The position numbers and the translations under genes are program-made. From NCBI RefSeq assembly GCF_947179165.1, contig NC_077237.1:57680023-57744022 (forward strand): DNA of 64,000 bases, read 5' to 3'. This stretch comes from Solanum dulcamara (taxonomy: Eukaryota > Streptophyta > Magnoliopsida > Solanales > Solanaceae). Positions 24,884 through 35,069 of the stretch are shown here, piece by piece (position 1 is the stretch's first letter; every line of letters begins with the position of its first letter). The notes beneath the pieces are model-generated. The model was given only the letters and a program-made list of their open reading frames with translations, did no database searches and was not told the DNA's origin.

Positions 24884-25003
24884 GAAACGCGACATGAAGA
24901 CTTCCTAGGGAGGTCACCCATCCCAGTATTACTCTCGTCCCAGCACGCTTAACTTCAAAATTCTAAAGGAACTTAATGCATTAGGGCTGGTATGATCGCG
25001 TGA
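24884..25003 (-). pseudogene. 5S rRNA-like sequence inside E2
   Basis: About 120 bp, the full length of a plant 5S gene, read on the minus strand, opposite to E2. Strongly conserved parts on the plus strand are AGGTCACCCATCC, AGCACGCTTAACTTC and GCTGGTATGATCGCG, which correspond to the 3' half, the A-box region and the 5' end of 5S. The middle (about 24955-24980) is the most diverged. Many C-to-T/G-to-A changes suggest methylation-linked decay. No T-run terminator is evident downstream on the minus strand. Confidence 0.88.
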
Positions 25004-26743
25004 GATGGAAGAATCTGAACTAGCGGTAGAGAAATGACACAAGATTATGTTCCTGGAGTACTATACGTTACGTGGGGGGTATTGTAAAAAGGATTTAAGC
25101 AAGACAAGAAGGATTAGCTAATTGCTAACTGACGACACACTTAAATGCCACAACTCTTCAACATAGAACCAGTTAGTGAGAGGAAAACCACAGAATGACT
25201 ATATGGGCCAGTGGGCGAGGGAATTTCGACACCACTTGGCAGCCAACTCTGAGGGCGAGAAATAGAAAAACCCAAAAGGTAAGGGTACCAGCTGATGTAA
25301 GTTACGGATGACAGGAAATGATACCCAAGGTCGAAAATTCCACTGTATGACCAGGATTAAAAGACTCACTTTGCACTCCAGTGCCAGATGACGCTGGAGG
25401 GAATGTTACTTGTGGATTAACGATATTATCCCCTGCTCCTTTGATAAAAGGCTACCTACTCAGCCGGGAAGGTGTAAAATTATAAGGTAAAGGAGTGGTA
25501 GGACCTTACGGAGTCCCCACAGCTATATTCCCAGGCGAAGGAGCCTAAGTTACAATTAACTACCGAGAGATGCAAAGATAGGTTAAGCCAAACTACCGAG
25601 ATGGAATTAGTACTACGGGTGAGGTAAGACATGGCCACGATTGGAACAAAGATCTACCCCAACATCGAATGTAAAGGGAGAAAAAGGCAAGGTAAGACAT
25701 GAGAACTAACGAGGTAGCGCTGGGATATTTCTTGTACCCTCTCATAATCTTGTAAAGGTAAAGAATGACACAAGATAATGGGTCTAGAGGATTACAAGCG
25801 GTGATAAGGGAAATTGTGAAAGAGTTTAAATGAAATTGGCAGAACTAGCCGGTTACTACAAGATTGTGAGTATATACGCCAAAATTCCTTCGGAATTATA
25901 CCAGATCATGCTAGACAAAGCACAGAACGACTACGAGAGCCATTATATGAGGGGACTGCAGCATTATTCAGTAGCCAACCCTAAGGATGGGAAAAAAGGG
26001 GGAACCCAAAAGATAGAGTGCCAGTTAAGGTTCTGAAAAGAGTCGAGAAGGACTATATGAGGCTAATAGTTCCCAAATTATCAACATCGTTATGAACCTA
26101 TTTTATACTCTATAAAAGTAGGGTGCTATACGGGTTATTGTGAGTAGGCTAACGAAACAGCCTATTTGCTTTCAAGCAAGAGCACCTATGCAGCTGAAAT
26201 TAGGTGGAGTTATAAAACATGGAGGTAGTAAGGTTCTGTGAGGTTTCCCCAGATAATATCTTAGATAGAAAGACTTCAATTATGATTAACATTTGGACAT
26301 CAGTCCAAGAAGATATCAGGAACACAGGTAGATCTTAGTACCCCAGTTCTTCCCTCGAGCTGCTGAATAGACTAAGCATACTATCAGACGTTATGAGGTA
26401 TATTGCGGGCCTATATGGTTGGCTTTAAGAGTAACTGAGATGACCGTCCACCACTTATTGAGTTTTCATATGAGAAGGGCTACCGTTCCAGTATCTAGAT
26501 GACCCCCTACAAGATGTTGTAAGGCAGAGCATATAAATCCCCCTGTTGGGGAAAAAACTAAGCTGGTAGGCCAAACAGGATTAAGCAAACTATTGACTAA
26601 CAACTCAGAGTCGGCAGAAATGATATATAGATAATTGACATCGATATTCAGAGTTCAAATTGATGATTGGATGTTCATAATGGAGTCACCCAAAAAGGGA
26701 ACTTAACCCAAAATGTATTAGACTGTATCAAGTTACTCATAAG

Positions 26744-27160
26744 GTGGGCAACGTGGCTGGTAAGTTGAGCTTACCACCTCATTTGGAAACTATACGTCCA
26801 GTCCATCAGATAGGAATGCTTCGCAAGGTTACTGACGAGCCACCCAGGGTATATTCCATAGATGATGTCCGGGAGATGGAATCCTGTGAGGAAAAACCTA
26901 TCTCCATCTTGGATCAGCAAGATGACAGATTGTAGACTAAAGACGTGCCTTCCATCAAGATGCGGTGGAAAAACCAAAACCAGGAAGAGAACATGAAACA
27001 CAAGTATTCTCACCTGTACCCAATGTCTGCAGGCAACCCCTACTCCCGAAACTCGTATATTAAGTGCCTGGGTGGAAGTATGTGTTATGGAAACAATAAA
27101 GAATCTCCCTACAATTTGTATCAGGTGCTAAGAGAAGTTTTGTCTAACATTCGGGGATGA
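26744..27160 (+). pseudogene. Integrase C-terminus and chromodomain remnant (E2)
   Basis: One frame with a single stop at 26933-26935. The first part has GKLSLPPHLETIRPVHQIGML, the 'LPP.L..VHPVFH.SML' segment of gypsy integrases. Then come CEEKPISILDQQDDRL, the stop, and TKDVPSIKMRWKNQNQEE. About seven residues that normally hold the chromodomain Trp (ATWE..ED) are missing before MKHKYSHLYP, so the aromatic cage is broken. Beyond about 27030 no homology is seen. The frame ends 20 bases before the 3' LTR. Confidence 0.85.
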
Positions 27161-27167
27161 ATGTTCT

Positions 27168-27180
27168 AAAGGGGGAAGGA
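27168..27180 (+). other. E2 polypurine tract
   Basis: AAAGGGGGAAGGA immediately precedes the 3' LTR start at 27181. It is nearly identical to the E1 tract. Confidence 0.95.
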
Positions 27181-30100
27181 TGTTACACCCCATGCTTTTA
27201 AAACTCGGAATTTCTCATAAGTTTCTTGGACATTACCATGTGAGACGGATATGCTATGACACTATAAAACAAATCTAAGGAAGGGAGAATGGGATACCCC
27301 ATAGTAGAGAAGGTTGGAGATGGAGTCTTAAGAATCTGGAAGGAATTGGAGGCCAAGTAATGAGTCGTAGGATCTGATTTACCTACGTAAGTTATTAATG
27401 TAAAAGTCTTATACACTTGAGATATTGGAGGACATACCAAGCCTGCGTAGCACGGATTACATAGGCTCTTAAAATAAAGTGAGATGACGAACCTACGAGA
27501 GGGAGCAAAAACTAGTTGCCGAACTTACGAAAGTGAAGCAAGCAGGTGACAAGCAAGCACCTCAAGTAGGCAGGTGACAAGCAAGCACCTCAAGCAAGCA
27601 GGTGACAAGCAATCAGATGACTCACCTACCTGCTTGGGGTGGTGGACCTCGCTTCCATGTGGCGGCGTGTGATAAGCCGCATGAACCTAGGTGGCGTCCT
27701 AGGGGGCTACCATGTGGCACCCCTAAAGGGCTTCCATGTGGCACCTTCTAAAGAGATATATATATATATGTGTGTTATGTGATGTATAACTTCAGTTCTT
27801 ATTCCAAAACTCCAGCAGCAAACAAAGGAAACCAAAAACCCTAAACTAGAGAGAAAAAAAAGGCGGCCAAAGGGAAAAAATAGGTAAGTCTCGATTTTTC
27901 TCCATAAATTAATTATATAGCGTATACCACGATGATATGGAGGTATTAGTAGTATAAAATCATGGCTTGGTGCAGCAAAAATCGGACAGCAAGCAGCCAC
28001 GACGTTCAAGTCGCGCTAGAAAAGTTCCGAGGCACAATTTTGGTTAGTTTTGGCCAATTTTGGATAAGGTAAGGCTTCTCCTTTAAATTTGTTCTTTATG
28101 GTGTTGTTATAGAGTATATTATACACCTTTTAGGCTGATTTAAGTGTAATAAATTCGTGGAAATATTCGACGTTTGAAATAAACTAAATTGGAGTCGCTA
28201 TAGTTGAATTGTTGTCGAAATAAAGTATTGTTCTTGTGAGATGATGCTGCAGGGATGTGGATTATTGTTTAAGGGTATAAATATTTTCTAAATGAGGTGG
28301 GATATATGCTGATTGCATCCACACGACCCCCCCCCCCACTTTGTACGGTTAAAGGTTCATATTTTTGAGCGAGTCGTTTCGAGTTTATGTTGTATATTGT
28401 TGGTGTGAATTGCATAAAAATATGTTTCAGGTTGTTGTTGTTGGTTGGTTGTAGTGTTTAGGGATCTAATTGAAAATTTGGATAGGGCACATTATAGGGG
28501 AGATGCTGCCCAATTTTTGTTAACGCCTTAATTAATTAAAGAACTAGGCGAGGAAACGAACAAGGAAATAGATTCCATAAATACTAAGGTGCAACCTAAG
28601 ATGCTGGAAAGTCAAGAATGGTTGATATTCATATTACTTCCAGGATGAATAGGTTCAAAGGACGACGAGGCGAACGTTACAAAGAGTGACTCGTACGAGG
28701 TATGCGAAGCTTTCTTTTGGTGTGTTTTGGAATAAGTACGTAGAGCTATCTTTCTTTTCTTTTGGCATGTCTTAGATGTAAGTTATGAATGATATGTATA
28801 TGCTATTTGGGATTCAATCCATTCATAAAGCCCTGAATATAAGTCGAAACTCTCATTTACTTTTGATGTTAGAACTCCTACAATTGCTGAGTCGTTGCCT
28901 TTAAGTCTTCTATGTGATGAAAACTAGTACATGTAAAGCCTACCTCTTCTTTCCTTTGGAATGTCTTAATTTTAAGTGAAATGATATATGATATAGGTTT
29001 AGAGGAAATTCCAATTATGAGCTATGAGTATAACTCGTGACTTATAGTCACTTCTGACCATTAAAAGTCTGAAAGTAGTCAAACTATTATTCTCGAGCCT
29101 GCTATATAGTGAATAATAAGTGGAGATACAAGCTCTTTTTCTTGAAGGATCTAAAACGATCAATGTCTGTGATTGCATAACTGTGTCTCTAATTGCATAA
29201 ACCATGTTTCTGATTGCATAAGCTATGTGGCATTGTCTTGATGCATGTCTGTGATTCTTGAGGCCCCAATTGATGTAACCCCTAATGACATCTAAAGGGC
29301 ACTTCGGATAAGTACCTTCCTGGTCTTCAGGTGACGATTCACTTGAGTGTTTCATTGAGTCTCAGAGGGTGACTTAGTTGCATATAGTTTCTCATTACTC
29401 TACTCATGCATGCTGTAACTCTTCTTTTTTCGCATCCCACGATGGGCCGGATATTATGTCGGGCGAAGCTTTACTACTTCTTTCACCGCATCCAGAGCCA
29501 GATGTGTACAGTTCCACGCACGAGGAGACGATTCCGTACGTGAGGTGTGATATATGTTATATGTTATGATGATACGATTATTCACTGAGTCCCGGCCGGC
29601 TGTAATATGATAGTATATGTGGTGAAGTAAGGAAGAAACACCGAGTCCCTCCTTAGAGGGCCGAGTATGGTATATATATTATGATGGTACACAATAGACG
29701 TACACCACTCCATTCACGGAGTCCCTCACTAAAGGGGCCGGATACTTTATGAAGGCATGCATATGAGATTAGAGTGATACATGTGTGACCCCGAGCCCGT
29801 AGTGAACCGGATGTAATACGATGACATACATGATAAGATTATACCGTGTACAAGGATATGATACCGTATAGGATGATATGATGAAATGAAATGCATGATG
29901 ATACGATGAAATGTGAATATGAGGAAATGATTATGACACCGAGTTCACTAGCAGGCTGGGCATAGCATATGATGATGTGTATGATTACGTATCCTAAGGT
30001 GCAGGTACAATTATTTGTTAATTGTTATACTTGTCCCCTGCATCCCTACTTCAGTTATGGTCTCAGTTATGTGTTGTTATGCTTTATTTACTCAGTACAT

Positions 30101-30623
30101 ATATCGTACTAACCCTCCATACTCCGGGGGGTGCATTTCATGCCTGCAGGTACAGATGCTTATTTTGGAGATCCATCAGCTTAGGAGTTTCTCTCAGCCA
30201 TGTCGGCAGTGCTTCACTATTCTGGAGCCTAATTTTTGATACTGGTCACTTAATGTATATATTTGTACATTCAGGGGTACGGCGGGGCCTTGTCCCGCCA
30301 TATGTTGTTGTCACTATTCTTAAAGGTATGTAGACATATGAATGTAGGATGTTTGTGAGTTTATTTCGATTGTGCCTATATGGCATTTTGTGAATATTGT
30401 TATGTTACAGCAGCCTGGTCAGCTTGCATGCCCTTATGGGTTATGAGACGAGTGAAAGAGGCCACACGCACACGAAAAAAAAAAGTTTTATCTCATTGGG
30501 GTTTTTTTTAATTTTGTGAGAGGTATCACCTTGTTCATAGTTCAATATAGGTACAACTGATAGGTAGGTATACAGGGGTCCAGGTCGGACCCCAGTCGCG
30601 GCCTACAGGATTGGGTCGTGACA
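27181..30623 (+). mobile_element. E2 3' LTR, 3443 bp
   Basis: TGTTACACCCC to GGGTCGTGACA, followed by TTTGA (30624-30628). It includes a repeated AAGCAAGCACCTCAAG-type segment near 27536-27615 that is longer than in the 5' LTR, and a C-run at 28327-28337. No genes are present. Confidence 0.97.
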
Positions 30624-30628
30624 TTTGA

Positions 30629-30804
30629 CTTATGAAGATGTTTTGGTGCAAATCTTAGACCTGCAAGTTAATAAATTAAGAAACAAAAAAGTATTGTTCG
30701 TCAAGGTGCTATGGAGAAATCAACAAGTAGAAAGTGTTACTTGGGAGGCGGAGGAAGATATGATTAAACGATATCCGTACCTATTTCCCTCTACTCAAGC
30801 CTAA
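30629..30804 (+). pseudogene. Chromodomain end of outer element B
   Basis: It continues the frame broken at 19587. With one TTTGA kept, the codons run through NLTYEDVLVQILDLQ, then KKVLFVKVLWRNQQ, then VTWEAEEDMIKRYPYLFP and stop at 30802-30804. The chromodomain is open, and its Trp and acidic residues are present. This is the reference against which the E1 and E2 tails look damaged. It proves that E2 inserted into a coding, plus-strand gypsy element. Confidence 0.93.
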
Positions 30805-31038
30805 AGTATTAAGTTGTTCTTATTCAAGTTAATTGAACTCTAACATATTCAGTTCCTCCTATGTCTTTCATATGCATGCATGTTCATGAAAGTTGATTTT
30901 TAAAGTCGTGATTTTATGTTAAGATAAAGTTTTCATGTTCCATGCATTTTGATATGTCATCATGTTCATGTTTGGTTGCTAGTCCTCTTTTTGTGTCCTC
31001 CCTATAATAAGTTAATCTCATTCGAGGATGAATATTTC

Positions 31039-31052
31039 AAAGGGGGATATAT
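31039..31052 (+). other. Outer element B polypurine tract region
   Basis: AAAGGGGGATATAT precedes the LTR start TGTAAGACCCC at 31053. It lies 235 bases after the pol stop; the gap is untranslated sequence. Confidence 0.8.
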
Positions 31053-33371
31053 TGTAAGACCCCGTAAGTTGAAAAGTTTGAAACCAAGAAGGAACTTTGA
31101 ATTTTGCTGGCTGGACCCAGTTCGCAACAGTCTCTTAGAGTCCTAGAAGTTTTCACGACCCATAGAAATGAGTTGTAGAGGGAGTCGTGATGGTTGATCA
31201 TGACAAACCATAAGGGAAGGCCTTACGACCCATGTTCATATTCCATTTTCCCTTAGACGTAGACTTGCTTTGTTGGGGAAAGCTGAAGTGAAAACCTATT
31301 AAAACTATGGTCCTCACCTGTCTACTACTCGACCTTAAGTAACTACTGTTAGGAGGATACATCCAATAGCTATTGAAAATCTCTTTGAGATTACTTAGAC
31401 AAATATTTTTGTGTGAGGCCACTGTTCCCCACCTTTCTTACCTTGTTTTTTGGGCTTCCAACCCATTGAGCTTCGGTACTCTAAAATAGTAGTCAAAATT
31501 CGCTTCTGAGTAAGCTTCATTCCTTATGCTCTGTCCTTACGCTAAATGGGATGGTGTTATGCATAGTAGGATATTCCTTGTCGTTGTAATCTTGATATAG
31601 TTCCAACATGCCTATTCTTTTACTCTCACCGGTAGAAAGCACCCATAGGAGGACTTCAGAGGCCTTGTTCAGAAACCCCTCAAGGCCAAGTCTATGACTT
31701 GCCAGGATGGGTCATAGAAGTTGTTACGGGTCGTAAGAAAGACTCATGACAAAACTTCAGAGACCCTTAGATTTGCAGGTTTTTGGGACCTGCAGGACGA
31801 GCCAAAGGAACGACCCGTAGACAAGTTGACAGATCGTAAACACCAATCATTTGTAAACCTCAGAGACTTGATTTTTGGTACTTTTCTAAGATATGCAAAA
31901 TGAGTCATCTTAACGACTCATCGTTTCTTCAACGACCAGTAAGTACAGTATCGTAAGGTCAAATTTCCAGACATAATGCAGGGCAATTGTGTTTTTTCCA
32001 AGTTTGGTTCAATGAATCTAGACACCTTTATGGCTATGTTCAAAGTCTATATATATTCAATTCTTCAAATTCCCCTCCTATTAAATTCATTCTCCCAAAA
32101 TTCTCTAAGGCAAAAACAAAGTCTCTCAAGGTTTCTTCTTCAAGCTCGAGCTAGGCTTTTCAAATTTCTACAAGGTTTCTTCCTCAATTGTTAGTGAATT
32201 CAAGCAAGGTATGTGAGGATTGATTTGTGGGCTCTTTTCACCCATGAAGTCCGAAATATTTCTTAAGTTTTCATTTAACTTTCAATTGATTATGAACCCT
32301 AATTTGATGAATTGCATGGGGCTGATTTGATTTCATTTTTAGATGTTATCAATGATCATTATATGCATGTTCTCATATGAATTGCATGATATTAAGTTGA
32401 ATTATGAATGCCCATGCATAAAGCTATTTTCAAGCTATGATTATGAATTAAAGATGATTTTATGAGTTGATCATTAGTTGAATGATTTTCAATGAAAGTT
32501 TCTATAAGTAAAAGTTGAGATTATGATTTTTAAAGAGAAAGTTATGATGATGATCAGAGTTAAGATCAAAGATGCTATTATAGTGTGATATGTCCAATTC
32601 TCACACAAATATGTTTTCAAGATGGTGATAAGGACAATTCTCATCGAAGTTATGGATTTTTAAGAATCACTAAGTAAGATGAGCTGTTCCTAATATGTTT
32701 TTCAAAGATGGGTTGATAGGCAGTTACTATCTTATCCCACACAAGTTGAAGTTAAGCTATGAGATGCCAAGTTATGAGTTAATAATGAATTTTTATGATA
32801 TACAATGACCATGAGTTTCCTACGTTATTAAATGCCTTTAAGTTTACTCATGTTTATTATGATTGGTCATGCATCTTATGGCATATTGATTACGTTCTAC
32901 TTATTCATGCGTACCTTACATACTTAGTACATTCAAACGTACTAACGCATATTTTTCCTTCATTGTCTCATAATGTAGGGATGGACGACACTCACGACAA
33001 TCCTATTCATGGCTAGAGATTGCCCTAGGTTCTCAAGGAGTTGGTGAGTCCTCATTTTATCGAGGACATGACTTTTATTCATGTTGTTATTTCTTTGACT
33101 TTCTTTTATTTTTAGGGTGAGCTAAGAGCTTGTCCTAAGCTCCCATCAAATATTAGACTAGAGGCATGTTTAGACAGTTTAAGATGTAGTCCGATTTGGA
33201 CGTTTGATGAGTTGTTTTCCCTTAGTCCCATTCCCTTGTGATGATTACTTCTGCTTATCTTTATCTTGTTCTTTACCTTATGTATGCAATGTATGCTAAA
33301 ATGGCTTATGGTTAGGGTCCCTCGCATTCCGATTGTCGTGTCGTGACTTGGTCCTAGTTCGGGTCGTGACA
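31053..33371 (+). mobile_element. Outer element B 3' LTR, 2319 bp
   Basis: It starts TGTAAGACCCCG and ends GGGTCGTGACA. Near 32205 it has a splice-donor-like AAGGTATGTGAGG within a promoter/leader region. Related LTR ends occur on the minus strand at 33372-33694, 59672-60624 and 63158-64000. The matching 5' LTR is not in the window, so no target duplication can be checked. Frames inside it (31721-31903, 32795-33016) have no support as genes. Confidence 0.88.
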
Positions 33372-33694
33372 CTTCTGAAGTTTACCTACGTGTCATCATT
33401 TTGATTCGCCTTTGTGCCTACGAGTCGTCATCTAGACTTGTCCTGAAGGCCTGAAAACCCGCAAGTTTGATGGTCTCTGATGTTTTGAAATGAGTCATTC
33501 TTACGACTCGTCAACAGGACGCGACTCGTCCTGTTGAGTCATAGAACCTCTTGTGTGTGTGGCACTGAACAATACTTAAGAGGTCACTCTACAACTCACT
33601 CTTACTAGTCGTAGAGTGACTTGTAAACATGAGATCAGTTCTAAAATTGAGAATTTCTCCTTGGTTCCAACTTTCTGACTTCCGGGGTCTTACA
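33372..33694 (-). mobile_element. Inverted LTR fragment, same family as B
   Basis: The minus strand starts TGTAAGACCCCGGAAGT at 33694 and resembles the first ~320 bases of 31053-33371. It abuts the end of that LTR head-on, so the two U3 starts form an imperfect inverted repeat about 2 kb apart. Confidence 0.75.
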
Positions 33695-33719
33695 ATAAAA
33701 CCCTATAGTGTGAGTCCTC

Positions 33720-33905
33720 TAACTCTACTCCCTGTCCCTATAGGAATAACGAATCCGATGAGAAAGGTCCACTATAGTCTGAGCGAAAGCCTGTATGTGG
33801 GAAATATCTACATCATTCGGTAGGGATGCTACCCTAAAGTTTCTGATAAGAGGATTCCTAAAACCATTCATATAACGATGAACTCTAGCTCTAATATCAA
33901 TCTTA
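33720..33905 (-). pseudogene. Gypsy gag fragment
   Basis: The minus-strand frame contains ARVHRYMNGFRNPLIRNF and ISHIQAFAQTIVDLSHRI, resembling the 'R...F..GL....R.......' and 'AFAQA.E' part of Solanaceae gypsy gag domains. It lies just upstream, on the minus strand, of the LTR fragment at 33694, as if pol had been deleted between gag and 3' LTR. Sequence right of about 33910 (Gly/Arg codons from the C-rich tract) is not gag. Confidence 0.6.
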
Positions 33906-33949
33906 CAATATATGTAAATGGATTGATCAAGAATTGTGATGATAAAGCG

Positions 33950-33983
33950 CCCCCCCCCCCTCCCGCCCGCCCGCCCGCCGCCA
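33950..33983. repeat. C-run and (CCCG)n tract
   Basis: Eleven C, then T, then about five CCCG/CCG units. Low complexity; prone to assembly error and able to form a G-quadruplex on the minus strand. Confidence 0.95.
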
Positions 33984-33989
33984 TGGTAT

Positions 33990-35069
33990 TTGATTGGGGA
34001 GAACAGAAGCAGGTTCAAGGAGAAAAAATGATGATCAAGAAGGCAAAGGTGCATTAAAAGATGTTATTGTTTCCCTTGACAGAACTCTTTAGAACTAACT
34101 TATAAAATATTTCTTCTTAGAAAATATAACTTATTTTTGAGCCACATTTTGAATATCAAAACCATATTAAATCTTACCATATCAGTGTTGTAAGATAATG
34201 TGATGCCTATTAATTTTGTCCTTATGGATTACAAGGATGCATCAAAATATCTTCCATGTAGACTTGCTGAGTTCTTGTGTTGGACAATATTGTTATGTTC
34301 TCCGAAAGGACTCTACTAAGCATTGTTATCTTTTGATGATGCCAAAAAGAAATAGTTTTAGCAGTGTTCTAATCCCACATATATTCAGTTTATAGATCAA
34401 TTCAGGGTATTCATATGTTAAAGGATGAATTGTAAAGAAACAGATTCTTGTTTATAAAGTAACCTGGTTCTATAGTACCAAGATCTCACTCAAAAACTGT
34501 ACAATTCAGATGGCACCCATTAGTAAAGTTCGCAAGCACCTTCCAAGACAACACTGATTACAAAGTAAGTGTCCACACTGGACTGGAACACCCAATAATT
34601 TCAAGGAAAAGCTCAAATAAATAACATTTCCATTGAATACTTCCATCGTTCAGCCAGAAAAATATAAATCTGTACAGCATGAGTCTGTATGTAAAAGCTC
34701 CATAATCAAACTAAACTGTGCAGTCCCGATAACCCAGCGCTTCATCTGGAACCAACAAGTTTTTAGTACATGAAAGCCAACATTGATTCATCAAGCATTA
34801 GCCGTCTTCCAGCTGCAAATAGAAAGCGCACTCTTATGCATGTAAACTTGTTCTGTAAACAATGAAGCAAACTGAACTTTTCAACCATAACATCATTTCA
34901 TAAGGTGATGATACAACTATTGGTCAGAATTTTTTGGCAATTGCTGCTTAATCAAATTAATTTTCCTTCAGTAAACACTTTGAAAGAAATACAAGTAAAG
35001 ATAGATACCAGACCTTAAACACACGCTCCACCAGCAGCCATGCTCCGAATTACAACATTTGACCTGTCT
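33990..35069. other. Gene-poor stretch and host-gene 3' region
   Basis: No coding sequence is seen in 33990-34730. From the stop at 35070 leftwards lies the 3' untranslated region of the coiled-coil gene. On the minus strand a donor-like TTTAAG|GTCTGG near 35016 and an acceptor-like TTTGCAG before 34814 suggest one 3' UTR intron and a last exon of about 34735-34814. The polyadenylation site is not defined. Confidence 0.5.

Larger units (their letters stand above)
23043..27180 (+). mobile_element. E2 interior, non-autonomous (LARD-like)
   Basis: The interior is 4.1 kb. It begins with a four-base spacer and a mutated PBS (TAGTATTAGAAC, 23047-23058, from TGGTATCAGAGC) and ends with the polypurine tract at 27168-27180. 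The only recognisable polyprotein part is the integrase C-terminus and chromodomain at 26744-27030. I found no RT catalytic motif, gag knuckle or integrase core in any frame. A 5S-rRNA-like sequence lies at 24884-25003. The 25830-26036 frame is not recognised and is probably chance or a remnant. Confidence 0.75.
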
